64,000 bases of DNA, from the NCBI GenBank assembly GCA_030077755.1, contig JAQJZZ010000015.1:2294001-2358000 (forward strand), given 5' to 3'. How positions within the stretch are numbered: position 1 is the first letter of the stretch; the number at the start of each line of letters is the position of its first letter. The notes under the pieces were generated by a model. That model did not search any database. It worked only from the letters and a program-made list of their open reading frames with translations, and was not told where the DNA came from. The position numbers were made by a program, and so were the translations under genes. Of the stretch, positions 36,501-48,813 are shown in pieces. This stretch comes from Filosporella fistucella. Lineage: Eukaryota > Ascomycota > Leotiomycetes > Helotiales.

Positions 36501-38439
36501 GATAGCTCGTACAGTCTTCCAGTCGGGATGCTACCTTTACATTCGTTGAACTTATACCATCTTCAACAAGCTTAAAAAGCCATGAGTGAGGATGGCGAGG
36601 AGGTGGAAAGTATGATTAAAGTTTGGCTTTACCTAGGGTAGGGGGTTTTGAACCGTGTGAGTGCCGTGTTAGTCTGAAGGATGGGGGAGGTGGAAAGAAG
36701 GGGAAAGGAGGGAGACGAACGGGTCGTATAGTCACCTATCATATCTCTGCAGCTCTTTCGACGGGAGCTAAAATGTTGCAGTTCTGATAAACTTGTAGTT
36801 GAACTCCATCAATGACCTTTCCAAGTTAGGATGTGTAGAATATGTCACCTTTCATCTTTACCCATCATTTGGCACAGATTGTTATATCCTAGAACCCTGA
36901 CACTCTGTATTCTGAGATCGAAAATATTGATGTTAAGGAGGAGGGATAAGCAAGGAGAATTAGGCTTGCAGGTCGAATTTTACAATGGAATGTGTATGTG
37001 AAAGTTTGACATGATATGTATGGAATGCACCATATTTCAAACATTCTACTGAAGTAATAATATTTCAAGGATGTTCTTAACCCCACCTATCTAATATTAA
37101 TTCTAATACTATTATGAGACCGGGGGATAATCTCTAATTCATCATTCTTTCACCCATACATCACTGAGCGCTTGTAAGTCTCTACTGAAACTTTTGGGGA
37201 AGAAGTATAGTATAGTTGGCAGTCCTCAGACGTCTCTAGTAGTGGCTTCTTGAGATGATACGATTTGCCTGTATAGTGAACAGATCGGATATGCAGACGA
37301 TACAGAGATCTGACTATTTAGAGATTTTTTTTACCTTGGGTGTGATTGCATGTTTGAAATTTTGTTTTGTACTAAGTGCTTTTTATGAAGGTACATATCT
37401 TGGTGCGTGGTTAAAAGGTGAGAGGTAGGATGTGGTGAAAGAGATCGCTCTATTTCTTCTAATATTTCGAAGAATATCTTCTTCTTTTCATGTTTGAGGT
37501 TCTCTCTTTTATCATTTTCTAGTGCACTGTGTCTTTGTCTTTCGGATATAAGTGTATGTCTATTCTGCAGAGATACGGCATTTGTTCACTTTTGCATGTA
37601 ACCATGTTGACTAGTTCTTTGGTACAAGCTTGATTTATACGTGTCAAATTTCATTCTCTTGGCTTCTCTTCAAGATTAGTTATAGTCTTATCTATAGCTA
37701 CATAGTATTATTGCCCCTTAAATACACGACCCGAGTTTCCTGGAGCGGAGACTATCTGGCAAAGTAGAAGAATTTAAGAGGGGATATATACCAGATGTTC
37801 AGCTGAGAGATAGTTTCTTCTCAACGATGTGTCAGTTGGTGAGGTAGTAAGAATGGAGAGTGGATAGAGAAGAAGTGGAATACGAATGAGAATCGAATAG
37901 GATAGAGACATGTCATTGACAAGACCCGCCATCATATCCCCTCTCCTTTCAAAACTCCCCAACTGGTAATATTTGACCGCTTTCTTCACCACACCAAATC
38001 TCCTTCATAATCGAAAGTAAAACTCCCTCCTTCGTCGGCTTAGGGGAGGTGGCCTAGTGGGCAAAACTACCAAGTCATTCAAACCTGACGGTAAAATTGT
38101 TTCGACTGCTGTAAGCTCTCCTTCGGGAGGGCACAGCTGATAATCATCTAGAGTGCGTTTGAGAATGGCTTTACCTGACAATTTCTTTCTTTCATTTATT
38201 TTTTCCCTTACCTCTTTTTTGCACTTTTTTCTCGAGTTACGATGTTCTTTTTTGTAAAACGAGTAGTAATTCATGGAACGTACAAAGATCATCAGATATA
38301 GGACTACAGGAGGCTCTAGATTGATTGATAACCTTGGTGATACCACAACGGACAATGTGCAGGAATAGGAGATATAATAGCAATTTAGTTGTTTTTAGAG
38401 ATGCTATTTCTGAACCTCGTCCCTCAACGGGTAACCGCG

Positions 38440-40331
38440 TCACTGATCCCAAACGCTTCTCCTCTCCACCTCGGCCTCCACACTATGAGCATTTGTCGCA
38501 ATAGGCAACTCCCTTGCAAGCCTCTTCAAGTTCCGAGAAGCGTCTGCTATTGCGACATCTTTGAGATTTTTCATCAACTCCCTCTTCCTCTTATCCTCAT
38601 CACCATCTCCCAACCAAAGCCCATCATATTGAGACAAGTCATCCTTCTCAAGATCAATCCAAGTGGTTCTTCTTGCCTCATTGCCTTGACGGAAGGAACC
38701 AGCAAGCCGATCTTCAACGCAGCGCACACCCAATTGCTCGCGATGATATCGAATGACATCTCCAACTGTGCTATCTTCTGTAAGTGTAATTCCAGAATTG
38801 AGCCGAAGGGTGTGCAATTTGACCCAATGTTTACGCCAATTCACACCCTCAAGATTTTGTGACCCATGATACCAAAGAAAAGCCTCAAGCCAAGTATTGC
38901 AGCCTGTCAAGTCTAAATATTCCAACGCATACAGCCGTACAGCCAGACGACGAAGAACATCAGCTGCTTCTCTGTAATCCTCGTCGACTGAATGAGAGTA
39001 GTATCCAGTAGCACCATATTGAAAACTCCCGAACTTGGTCTGGATTACAGCTGTCTTAGAGTTTGGTGTTAAAGTCGGCACGGGCCAATACCTAAGAGAC
39101 AGGTGTGTAAGAGTAGGAATATATTGTGCGAAGCTTAGAAGTCGTGACCATGATACTGAGGGGCTTGGGTAGGAAAGCGAAAGGTGGGTTATCATTCGAA
39201 TCGGTGGTGACAACAATTGTGAAGGACCTTCATCCCATGCCTCAACTTCGTCGTCTGGTAACGGATCAGGATTTCGAACCAGCTCGGTCAGCTGCTTGAA
39301 GGAGATCGAGCGTCCCATTGCGCCAGAAAGATCAAGCCGGTATAGACCTTCATTATGTGCGCCAGCATCGAAATGGTAGGATTCGTCACCATCCATAGGT
39401 GGGAGGATGAGAAGTGTTTTTAACCTGTTAGGTCAGCCTAGTTCGCAGACATGCAACCTCTAACTCACCCTTCAAATCCGACGCCATCATCTGGTCCATA
39501 TACGACAATATTACTCAACAGTACCATCTTCAAGCTTGTTGAAATATGAACCAAATTGTATCGTTCATAATCTTGTACCATTTCCCAATTTCTTGCGATG
39601 GCACGTATACACATACCTTGCAGTGATCTTCCATTGATCTTCGGTAGTCCAGGAAAATCATGGATATCTCTAGGATATATCCGATGTGATTCTTTCAACC
39701 CCAGAGGCGCATATCTCGAGTCTGCAAGCCAACTTCGTGGTGGGGCAGGACCCGGTGGCAAGATACGTCCATTTGCATCCAGTCGTCTTCGTTCTCGAGC
39801 TCGTGGCCTAGGAGCTGGTGTTTCTGGCTGCGAGAGAAGCTGACGTATCTGCGGAGGCAAAGTATGCGCTGTGACAGTTGCAGGAGTTGGGTTGGAATTG
39901 GAGGTTGCTGACTTTCGCGATGAGGATATCAGTTCGTTCACCGTGGGTTTGGCATCGTTGTCTAGTAACATTAGCATCTCGCTCAACATCAAGTGAGGCA
40001 ATGAAAAGTATCTCCAGATGCGAAGTATCGCTATCGAACTGTATTCAAGGGTCTGCGAATACATATGCACCGGGAGATACCTATTTCTGGACGTGTGGTG
40101 TAGAAGCACATGCGGGGTAAACTCACGATTTGATGAGCTTCCAGTCGTTGCTGGAGAGCTTAAAGAAGGATGTACAGTACTTTGAGGCTTTGAGTATTGC
40201 GATGTAAATCGTTTCTTTGGCATGGATGAATCGTCGCAAGGTTTGGTTGCGAGTTGGGCCGAGATATGAGGTCCCGGTTTTCCAGGTGGTTTTGGGTAGG
40301 GTGGATTTGAGGTTCGCTTTCGTCGAGTCAT
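38440..40331 (-). CDS. LRR/F-box-like fungal protein, function unknown
   Basis: Three exons (40127-40331, 39469-39961, 38440-39424) encode 560 aa. The N-terminal 150 residues are basic and Ser/Pro-rich and probably disordered (PRARERRRLDANGRILPPGP). The middle region, SLQGMCIRAIARNWEMVQDYERY then LVHISTSLKMVLLSNIVVYG, resembles the F-box-like or anchoring helices that precede leucine-rich repeats. Repeat-like strands follow: LYRLDLSGA, ITHLSLSYP, LTHLSLRYWP, LEYLDLTGC, LHTLRLNSG. Such proteins often act as substrate adaptors, but no canonical F-box is certain. The first intron is 165 nt and the second 44 nt; removing them restores frame and joins FEG to LKTLLILPP. The gene is divergent from the P450 gene. 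Confidence 0.72.
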
Positions 40332-40855
40332 CGCAACGACTGATGTCAGGGACCAAAATAGATAAAACTCCAAAAACTAACAATTCAACATCCAGAGATG
40401 AGCCAATACTGAATCAATGTGTTCAATGAAATATTTCCTTCATTTCTATCATGGTAGGTATATTATTTTCTTTAGCCTCCTTTGCTCTTTCCTTACTTTT
40501 ATGCTTCAAAAGTGGCATTTTCACTCTCAGTCGGTGTATTAAAGCATGAAGGATGTGGCAGAAAATTTCAATAACTTTACCATGACTTTCCATCGTGTTC
40601 ACGTATTTCTACCACAGGTCACGGATCTGGAGTATCAATTGACTCCAAACTCTTGCCCTTGAGCTAGAATAATCCCTCCGCCAATCGGGCGTTGTTGATT
40701 GCGATGCATCACTGCTGCCATGTACCTCTACAAACAAGGAGATATGTCCGACGAGTCTCCAGAGCATCGGTGCAACGATCTCCCCCTCTTCCACTTCTTT
40801 GTTTAGTTTGTATTAGAGGCACTGCTTCTTGAGTGACAGTATCTCGAGGCATACG
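40332..40855. promoter_or_regulatory. Divergent promoter region, LRR gene and P450 gene
   Basis: This 524-bp region lies between the starts of the minus-strand LRR-like gene and the plus-strand P450 gene. No gene or strong motif was recognised. Confidence 0.45.
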
Positions 40856-42555
40856 ATGGCGACTTTATCGTTTGTACTGGCCGCGGTGAATGATGCGAGA
40901 TATATGCTCTTGGCTCTATTGATCGCCGGAGTATCATGGTTCGAATGGGCGTCATACAAAAAGCTTGCATCTTTTAAAGGTCCAAGTCTAGCAGGATTCA
41001 GTAATATATGGATGACAAAGGCGATTGCTTCCAAACAAACCCATTTGAAGCTGTATGAGGCATCAAACAAATATGGCGAGTCAACCTGTCGGCAACTGTG
41101 GGAATAATGCTAACGAAGTAGGTGATCTGGTCAGAATTGGGCCGAATTTATTGCTCACCAGTGATCCGGATCTTGTGGTCCATATGAACGGAGCAAGATC
41201 ACGATATACCAAAGCAAAATGGTATGCTGGACAGAAAGTGGAAGCTGACAATGATCAATCTTTTTCGACGATCGATGAAGCTCGGCACCTGAAATTGAAA
41301 TCTCAAATTTCAATTGGGGTAAGCAACTCCATTTGATAGTGCGCTTCACTAACGAATCGAAGTATTCCGGGAAAGAAATCGACGGGCTGGAAGAAACAAT
41401 TGGTGATCATGTCTTGGCTTTTGTGAAACTCATTCGAAGAAAGTACATCACTGTTGGATCAGACATTCGTCCAATGGATTTTGCTCGGAAATCATCATTT
41501 TTCACCATGGATGTCATTACTGATATTGCCTTCGGACATACTTGGGGATGTCTGGATGGTGACGAGGACATTGGAAGTTGGTTTGTCTCAATGGAAGAAT
41601 TTCTACCAATTGCTATCATTGCATCCACGCTCCCTTTTTTGCGGGACTTCTTCAACAGCAAGTTCATCAGCAAACTTATCATGCCCAAAGATACCGATGA
41701 GACGGGACCAGGAAAGCTTCTAGGAATCGCAAAGGAGGTTGTGAGGAAGAGATTCGAGGACGATGATCCAGGAAAGGGACGGGATATTATGGGGTCATTC
41801 ATCCGTCGCGGACTCAACAGACAAGAGAATGTTTCTGAAGTCACGACTCAAATGTTTGTCCACTTTTGGTAACTGGGAGCATGGCTGACAAATTGCAGTG
41901 TTGCAGGAGTCGATACAACAGCGACAGTCATGAGATCAACGATGCTGTTTCTCATTTCGAATCTCCCCGCATATCGAGCGCTGCAAGGGGAGATCGATTC
42001 TGTCAACATTAAGGGCGTCGTCATTACTGATGAAGAAGCTCGAGCATTACCATATCTCCAAGCTGTCATCAAGGAAGGATCGAGAATGTGGCCACCAGCA
42101 ACCGGTCTGATGCCCAAAGTTACCCCGCCAGAAGGGGATACATTCAAAGGTGTCTTCATCCCAGGTGGGGTCGACATTGGGAAGAATGATTGGGCGATTC
42201 AGCGCAATAAGGCAATATTTGGAGATGATAGCGACATGTTCAGGCCCGAGAGATGGCTTGAGACGAAGGGTGAACAGCTTGAGAAGATGGAGAGAACGTG
42301 GGGGTTAGTGTTCGGATATGGTAAATATCTGTGCCTGGGAAAGAACATAGCTCAGCTGGAACTCAATAAGGTCCTCTTCCATGCAAGTACCCTTTGTGTA
42401 TTCTTATCGGACCCTGCTAATCCTCTGTGTAGCTTTTCAGAGAATTTGATTTTGTGTTGGTGGACCCGAGTAATCCATGGACAAGTGAGAACTATGGATT
42501 ATGGATCCAAAAGGACATGTTTGTTAAGGTAACCGAGCGCAAGAGAAAACCTTGA
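40856..42555 (+). CDS. Cytochrome P450 monooxygenase, pisatin-demethylase-like
   Basis: Five exons (40856-41075, 41122-41318, 41363-41853, 41899-42382, 42433-42555) encode 504 aa. An N-terminal membrane anchor lies at about 15-31. The I-helix oxygen-activation motif AGVDTT is at 305-310, ExxR is E362-GSR-365, and the heme loop FGYGKYLCLG is at 441-450 with Cys448 as iron ligand. This is a complete microsomal P450 that needs an NADPH reductase partner. The FGYGKYLCLGK heme loop and overall pattern resemble the pisatin-demethylase group, some of which detoxify plant phytoalexins; the substrate is unknown. Introns 1 (41076-41121) and 4 (42383-42432) only restore frame with GC donors (GCGAGT and GCAAGT). 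Intron 3 uses GTTTGT; a different donor there would change a few residues. Confidence 0.9.
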
Positions 42556-43273
42556 GTGTCACATTTGGACGTGTTGCACTCGGTTGTGTCGTATTGATGA
42601 TACTCTTGAGCCCAATTCTCAGCATGGGAGATTCCAGCAGATTCTTTGTTGAGGTTGGGTTTTGGAGCGATATTTTCTACCTCCTACAAGACAAGTCTAG
42701 ATGGATATAGACCTAATTTTATCCCATATTTGGATTAAATACAAGAGGAGAACTCTCAGCCTTGAAGAAATGCCCTCTGCATGTGTGCCTTGGTCAATTG
42801 GATTTGCGACTGTAGAATGGATTCAAAGTCCCAGTAAAGCCGAAATCCGATTTGAATTCATTTTACTGGCATTCGGCAGTATTGACATGGCATCGATACA
42901 TATTGAAGCTTGAAATTATATGATCGTTTAATCATAACACTTTCAGCGTGTGGGGAAATGATTCTCACGATAGAGGAATCGAGATTCAGGCGGTGCAACG
43001 AAACGAGACTCACACTGCTTAGTCAGCAGCCCGTGCATGGTGATTGGTAAGTTGCGGTTGACACGAAACCTCAAGCGAATCCCCTGCTGCTTTTTGCAAC
43101 TTCCAACTCTTCCGGCGAGGCTACATTCATCTCTCTCTTCTCGGCCTACTTGTTTCATAGCTTTGATATGACTAGTCCCTCGATTGTCGTTATGTTATGC
43201 TTTTGAATAATCAATTGAGCCTCGTCTTTGCTGCAAATACAACGCGTTTTTGATACGTGTTCCCTCCGACCCG
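42556..43273. other. Intergenic region between P450 and ALG10 genes
   Basis: This 718-bp region lies between two plus-strand genes and contains the P450 terminator and ALG10 promoter. Only short, unconvincing ORFs are present. Confidence 0.5.
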
Positions 43274-45310
43274 ATGGCTTCATTCTGGTCGCCTATCACG
43301 TGGGCTACTCCTATCTTGCTGCTTGCTATAGGAGGGTCTTTTCTACTAGATACTCCTCTTACGCCTCGCCGATTGCTCACTGCTTCGAGACCACCTGTAT
43401 TATACGCTTATCTATTTGTGTACTTGCTTGTTACCTTCTGGCAGGGTCAGGTGACTCATGTTGTCCCTGAGCCGTATTTGGTGCGTCACTTGAGCTTTGC
43501 AAGATACTATATTGATTCATATTAGGACGAGGTGTTTCATATTCCCCAAGCACAGGCGTATCATCAAGGGAAATATGATGTCTGGGATCCCAAGCTCACT
43601 ACCCCACCTGGATTGTAAGATATCATTTAGTGCAATATTTAATCTTATTAATAATATCAGGTACATCTTTTCAACATTCTTCACCAAAATCTTTTCTCCG
43701 GAGTGCCCAGTTTATGTACTACGAACCGTCAATGTTTTCGCTCTCATAATGCTCATGTCAGAAGCAGCTGATTGCAGGTCTCTGATCTCTCTCAACTGGA
43801 CTCGCTCTCCCGCTTTGAATGTCGCCGCTTGGTTTGGCCTCTCAAAACCTATGAAGGCAAATTCCATCCACGCAGCTCTGAATATTGCATTATTTCCTCT
43901 CTTATTCTTCTTCTCCGGACTTTTCTACACAGATGTGTTGTCTACGTGTGTGGTTCTCAGGATGTACCGATTGTTCCTGGAGAGAAAGGGAGCATATGTG
44001 AATACGGCAGAAGGACTCTTATGGATGTACCCTACCGGAATATTTGCTCTCACTATGCGACAAACCAACATCTTCTGGGTTGCTATCTTCATGGGCGGAT
44101 TAGAAGCTGTCAGGACCATAAAGTCCAACCCCACAGCAAACGATAATGTTCTGCCAGCTCCTCAAACCTGGCATCAAATCGCTATTCACAGATTTAATCA
44201 GTATCGGGATGGAGAAATTCATGACATTCCCTTAAAAGATGCTGGCGTGCATGGTCAGCATTCATCCATCGGAAATATGAACTAAGCTGACTTCTTCCAG
44301 ACTTCGTCCTTTGTGCAATCAGTATTGCCGTCGCGGCACTATTTAGACCCCTAATACTCCTCACCAGGCTCTGGCCATACATTGCACTACTCGGGTCCTT
44401 CGGCGGATTTGTGTTCTGGAATGGAGGTGTTGTTTTAGGTATGTGCTGCCGTTCTTAGCAAGGTTCGTAATTATTGACACCTCCAGGCGACAAAGCAAAC
44501 CACGTCGCAACGATCCACATCCCTCAACTACTCTACATCTGGCCTCTCATAACCTTCTTCTCCGTTCCACTTATGATCCCAGTGGCATTCTATTTTCTTC
44601 AAAGCATTGTCAAACTGCTCTCCCTCCCACTTTTCCCAAGACTTTTCTGGAAATATATGCTGGTCTCTACCTATATCGGAACCGCACTTTCAGCGACAAC
44701 CTTCGTCATCAGATTCAACACCATCATCCATCCTTTTACACTCGCAGACAATAGACATTACATGTTTTATGTCTTCCGGTACACTATCCTTCGTCATGAG
44801 TTGATCCGATACTTCCTTGCTCCGGTCTACCTAGGCTGTGGCTACTTGGTGTACTTGACATTGTGCACTCAACCACCTCCAGCTACATCACCTTCATTGA
44901 AACAGAAAAATGCATCTGTAAATACCAAAGTGCTGCCGAAGAAACAGAAAGCTCCAGAGCAACAAGGACCCAAAACATCATTCGTATTGATCCTCCTCAT
45001 CACAACAGCGTTATCCTTGATCACTGCACCTCTCGTTGAGCCACGGTACTTCATCATTCCATGGGTCATCTGGCGATTGAACGTTCCTTCGCTTCCTTCT
45101 CCCGCATCTTCTCCCGCGGTCCAAGACAAAGAAGCGAAGCCAAGTGTAGCTGATGATTTACAATATTGGGGTTGGTTGACTGGTGATTATCGATTATGGT
45201 TCGAAACGTTCTGGTTCTTGATTATCAATGCAGTGACAGGATATGTTTTCCTCTTCAAGGGATTTGAATGGAAACAGGAGCCGGGGAATGTGCAGAGGTT
45301 CATGTGGTGA
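43274..45310 (+). CDS. alg10: ALG10 alpha-1,2-glucosyltransferase of the ER (DIE2/ALG10 family)
   Basis: Five exons (43274-43480, 43526-43614, 43661-44253, 44301-44438, 44487-45310), with introns of 45-48 nt, encode 616 aa. The family hallmark [31 protein letters not shown] follows the first membrane helix in two splice-joined parts, with acidic residues at the catalytic loop. At least ten hydrophobic segments follow. The hydrophilic insert near residue 480 (Lys/Pro-rich) and LVEPRYFIIPWVIWRLNV near the C-terminus also fit. The enzyme adds the third, terminal glucose to dolichol-linked Glc2Man9GlcNAc2 in the ER lumen, the last step before N-glycan transfer. It is a housekeeping gene unrelated to its neighbours. 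Confidence 0.95.
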
Positions 45311-46370
45311 GGAAGAAAGGTGAGGTGTAATGCGAAAGACTAGATAGGAGTTCACTTCGGAGTTCAGGGCGCCATTGCTGAGATACTAATTCAGAGTCTC
45401 TATGGTAGAAGAACTCGGAACTCACATGTATGCTACACCTCGGTTTCAAGAACTTCGCTTGGTAGTCAATCTACAGTGCTCTGCCATTTCTGCCTTCAAA
45501 ATATTGTTGGTGGATCACATACAGTGTCGCATAATCTATTCATGTTTTCAGATCTATAAAACCTCTGGCTGTAGTTCCCAAGGACAATCAACCAACTTCC
45601 GAACACAAACAATTGAGAAGAGTGGTTGCTTCAACGGCCCACGAAGATGTGAATATTATGAAGAAATCTTGCTGAGCTCTGTCCCAAATACTGTCCCCTG
45701 GCTCTTTAGCATATATTACAGATTCGACTCTGTTCATCTAGGCCCCAGACCTTTTCCATCTTCTCAGTGTTCGTTGTCAAATTTTCAACTGTCGTCAACG
45801 GAACTCACCGTCGCAAATCGACCGCATCTCAGAGCCAATTATTGATCTAATGTTCGTAACTCCATTTAGGCCAGTATCTGGTCCGCCCCTTCACGTGGTC
45901 TAAGATGACGTCTAATCCCTCAATCACACCTGTTAGAGACCTATTTTTTGTTCTTTCTGCCTCAATCCCATCGCCTAATTCACGCTCTCGGCGGCGTACT
46001 CTTCGTAGTCGAAATAATCTGCCTGGGGGCTCAAGTTTCAACGCTCAAAATCGTGCAGTTTATATACTTGTACCAGATTGTTATCAGAAGTCTTCGCTCA
46101 AAGAAGAATTCGAGACCAGGTAGAAAGCATAAGGATTGATTTCTTGGGTTCACTTTCTATTCCAGTGAATTCAAAAAGGGTCATTGGGGTGCTCATCTTT
46201 AAACTTCGAGGCGGCTTATAGATGACTTTGTGGACGCATCAGGAAAAGTCAAATTGGTAACAGAAATATCTTCCACGGTATGCAGGGACATGTGTACAGT
46301 AACCATGTTCATGATGTCCATCAATATTCCCTGAAACCCAAAAATCATCCCGCATCCCTCCTATAATTCA
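45311..46370. other. Convergent intergenic region, no gene seen
   Basis: This 1060-bp region lies between ALG10 (+) and the small hydrophilic gene (-). A 147-codon plus frame (45402-45845) has an unconvincing composition and is probably noncoding. Confidence 0.45.
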
Positions 46371-46702
46371 TCATTCTTGTCTCTTCTTCAGCATACTCTC
46401 TTCGGGATTCAGTGGTCCCTTCCCATCCCCAGTCCATCCTTTGATTCCTCGACTTCCATCGCCACTTGCAGTATGATCATTGAAATCTCCATCCGGCAAT
46501 GTTGCTGCTTTGTTTGACCGATCAATCTCAGAGCCCTGAGATCGTATTAGTAATGGCCACATGGGGTAAATTTAGGACTAACTTCTTGGTTCGCGCCATG
46601 AACTAAATTTCCGAGACCTGAATCGGCTTTCCATTCTGCGTCCGCTCGAGCATCGTCTACCCGTTGCGGCTCCTCTGTTTTTCGATGCTGACCGTCTGAC
46701 AT
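46371..46702 (-). CDS. Small hydrophilic protein, likely disordered, function unknown
   Basis: Two exons (46583-46702, 46371-46535) joined by a 47-nt intron (GTTAGT donor, CTCAG acceptor) encode 94 aa. The protein is rich in Gly, Asp, Glu, Lys and Asn, with no hydrophobic core or signal peptide. An example is GDFNDHTASGDGSRGIKGW. The ATG at 46702 is preferred over a longer in-frame non-ATG extension. Short proteins of this type are common in ascomycetes and often stress-related, but I recognise no named family. Confidence 0.6.
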
Positions 46703-47909
46703 ATTTGTTTCTGTATGCTGATAGTTTTTAGAAAAAAGTTCTCTTGCATACACAATGAGGCACAGGCTGTTTGAGAGTCTACGGAAATCTTCTTATATCA
46801 CATGAGTTGCAAAGAGCGGGGATTGAAATGATTTCATCGATGATGTCAAGCATACCAATTTGCAGGGATTGGTTCCTATGACATTTCGTCAACCAATCCG
46901 GTGTTACTCAGAACAAGATCTCCACTACCTATAATATAATTTGAGAGGGCTCCTGTGCTGCAAAAGAAGTGATGCAATGGAATTTAATGATAGGCATCTC
47001 CCGCACGTGACTACTCCCCCATGACCGAGTGGACATATATATTCTGTTGATGAGTATTTATGTCAAATTTCTTGGTAGAATAAATCGATCACTATCCAGA
47101 AGCTGCACAGAAGCGCGGAGATCTTGTTATGCGCGCATCTACTCCTTTCAATGAAAGTTAATAAGCCAATAACGGAAATCACTTGGCTCATAAAGGAGCA
47201 CAAGATCCAAGTTTTGGAAATCCTGCTAAATGCTAATCAATTTAATCAGATCGTATTCTATGAATCTTCGCAGCATCAATTTTCTGCTCTTATTTCCACT
47301 TTCGCATTGAATCAAAGTACCTGTTGGCTACTTCGCGTTAATTAGGTCGTAACTAACTGGTTCACTTTTGGCAGTCCACAGGAATAATCAGAAACATCAC
47401 AACATCTGCAAAGAAGAGGGTAGTTCCGTTGTTCTCCGAAATTTATGTAATTTAAGTTGTAAAAATCTTTTCCCGCTTCACACAGCGATCCGCTGCCTAT
47501 CTCACCGTCGTCACTATCCGCCCAACTTCTGCGGCTGCGTTGGGGAGCAAGCGCGGATCGAGAGCGGCACGGCGACAAGGGGCTCATGTATTCCTAATCA
47601 TTCCTGTTCTACCGTACAACTTTCATCTTGAGTATTGCGAAACTTTCGTATCTATGACTCAAAACACGACATTTCCCTAAAGTACAGCGCGAGTGTGATT
47701 TGTAATGTTGGGAAAGTTGTCCTCAGCGCCAGGTGGGTCGTCAATGAATTTGGGTATATAAACCTAAGCTCCCTCCTTCAAGATGAAAAGCACACCAAGT
47801 TCCTCAATACATGCTTAAACTACTAGTTGTCTTCAAGTCTCTCCAAAATCAATATTCTCTTTTAAAGTAACAACTTCTACTTTAGTTTCGATCTCCCCAC
47901 ATTCACAGC
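46703..47909. promoter_or_regulatory. Divergent intergenic region, no gene seen
   Basis: This 1.2-kb region lies between the small hydrophilic gene (-) and the SDR gene (+). Short frames around 47124-47345 and 47368-47631 look noncoding. A likely CT-rich leader precedes the SDR start (about 47860-47909). Confidence 0.45.
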
Positions 47910-48813
47910 ATGTCTTCGTATGTTGTTGTTGGAGCTTCTCGAGGGCTAGGGGTAAGATGCTACAATGCCATGCATCTCTCAATCAGCTGACCAAGCCAAC
48001 AGTACGCATGGCTCAAGTTTCTCAGCCAAAATCCCTCCAACATTGTCATAGGCCTCGTTAGGACCGTCGATCCGGTCCTTGCCAAACTCAAAGCAGACAG
48101 CATCACCAATGTGCATGTGTTCTCAGCAGATATGGCCGATCATAAATCATTGACCGCTGCCGCAATCGAGGTCTCCAACGTTACCAACGGCTCCCTTGAC
48201 TTCCTCATTGTTAATGGAGCGTATTACGACACGGTACTAGCGGGCAGGGGACCATCGAAATATGCTGGCAAAGAAGAAGAGCTAAAGAAAGACATGTTTA
48301 CCAGTGTGGAAGTCAATCTTCTTGGCTCTATCTTCAGCATCAATGCTTTTCTGCCACTCATTCGAAAGGGAGCAGCCAAGAGAATCACAGTTGTCGCTAG
48401 TGCAATGGCTGATCTGGATGTTACTTTCAATAATCAGTTTGAGAACTTCATCACATACTCTGCAATCAAAGCTGCACTAGTTATGATTGTAGCCAAGTAT
48501 GGTATTGAGTTGAAGCCTGAAGGAATCATTACGTTGGCCATATGCCCTGGAGCCGTCAATACTTCTGAGTCACCACGTAAGCCCCCCCTCTCCGTCCGCC
48601 AAATTTTGTAAACTCTAAAGTATGTTAGCAACCGAGGAAGAAATTGCCATGTTTGCTCCCACGATGCAGAAATTTGCATTATCGTATCCAGATTGGAAGG
48701 GCCCGATGGAACCTGCGGAGAGTGTGGAGAAGCAGTTTTCGGTTATTCAGAACCTTCCTTTGGAAAAGAGTGGAGCTTTCTTGTCTCATAAAGGCAACAA
48801 GATCTGGCTTTGA
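47910..48813 (+). CDS. Short-chain dehydrogenase/reductase
   Basis: Three exons (47910-47951, 48003-48576, 48629-48813) encode 266 aa. The cofactor motif GASRGLG is at residues 8-14, completed at the first splice. Asp in SADMAD is near 58, VNGAYYD replaces the usual NNAG (84-90), Asn119 sits in helix 4, Ser147 is in VVASAMAD, and the catalytic YSAIK has Tyr166 and Lys170. This is a classical NAD(P)H-dependent SDR of about normal length, probably cytosolic. Its substrate is not predictable. The third exon must begin after TTAG at 48628, because the nearer AAAG acceptor gives a stop. Confidence 0.88.

Larger units (their letters stand above)
23840..38439. other. 14.6-kb gene-poor region upstream of the NDT80-type factor
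   Basis: No ORF here could be tied to a protein family, on either strand, and no set of short frames could be spliced into a convincing gene. The longest frames (about 140-190 codons) have skewed Ser/Pro/His or Thr composition typical of noncoding sequence. Composition is normal, so this is not RIP-silenced transposon DNA. It carries CT-rich tracts of the kind seen near fungal transcription starts (for example 25920-25980 on the plus strand), several microsatellites and a 14-bp palindrome (24196-24209). It may hold a long 5' leader, distal promoter elements or noncoding RNAs. Confidence 0.6.

Noticed and set aside
41869..41898. 30-nt intron in the P450 gene with donor GTAACT
   Set aside because: Too short for a fungal intron; the GTTTGT donor at 41854 gives a 45-nt intron and a better I-helix sequence.
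45402..45845. 147-codon plus ORF after ALG10
   Set aside because: No recognisable motif and poor composition; lies where a 3' UTR or terminator is expected.
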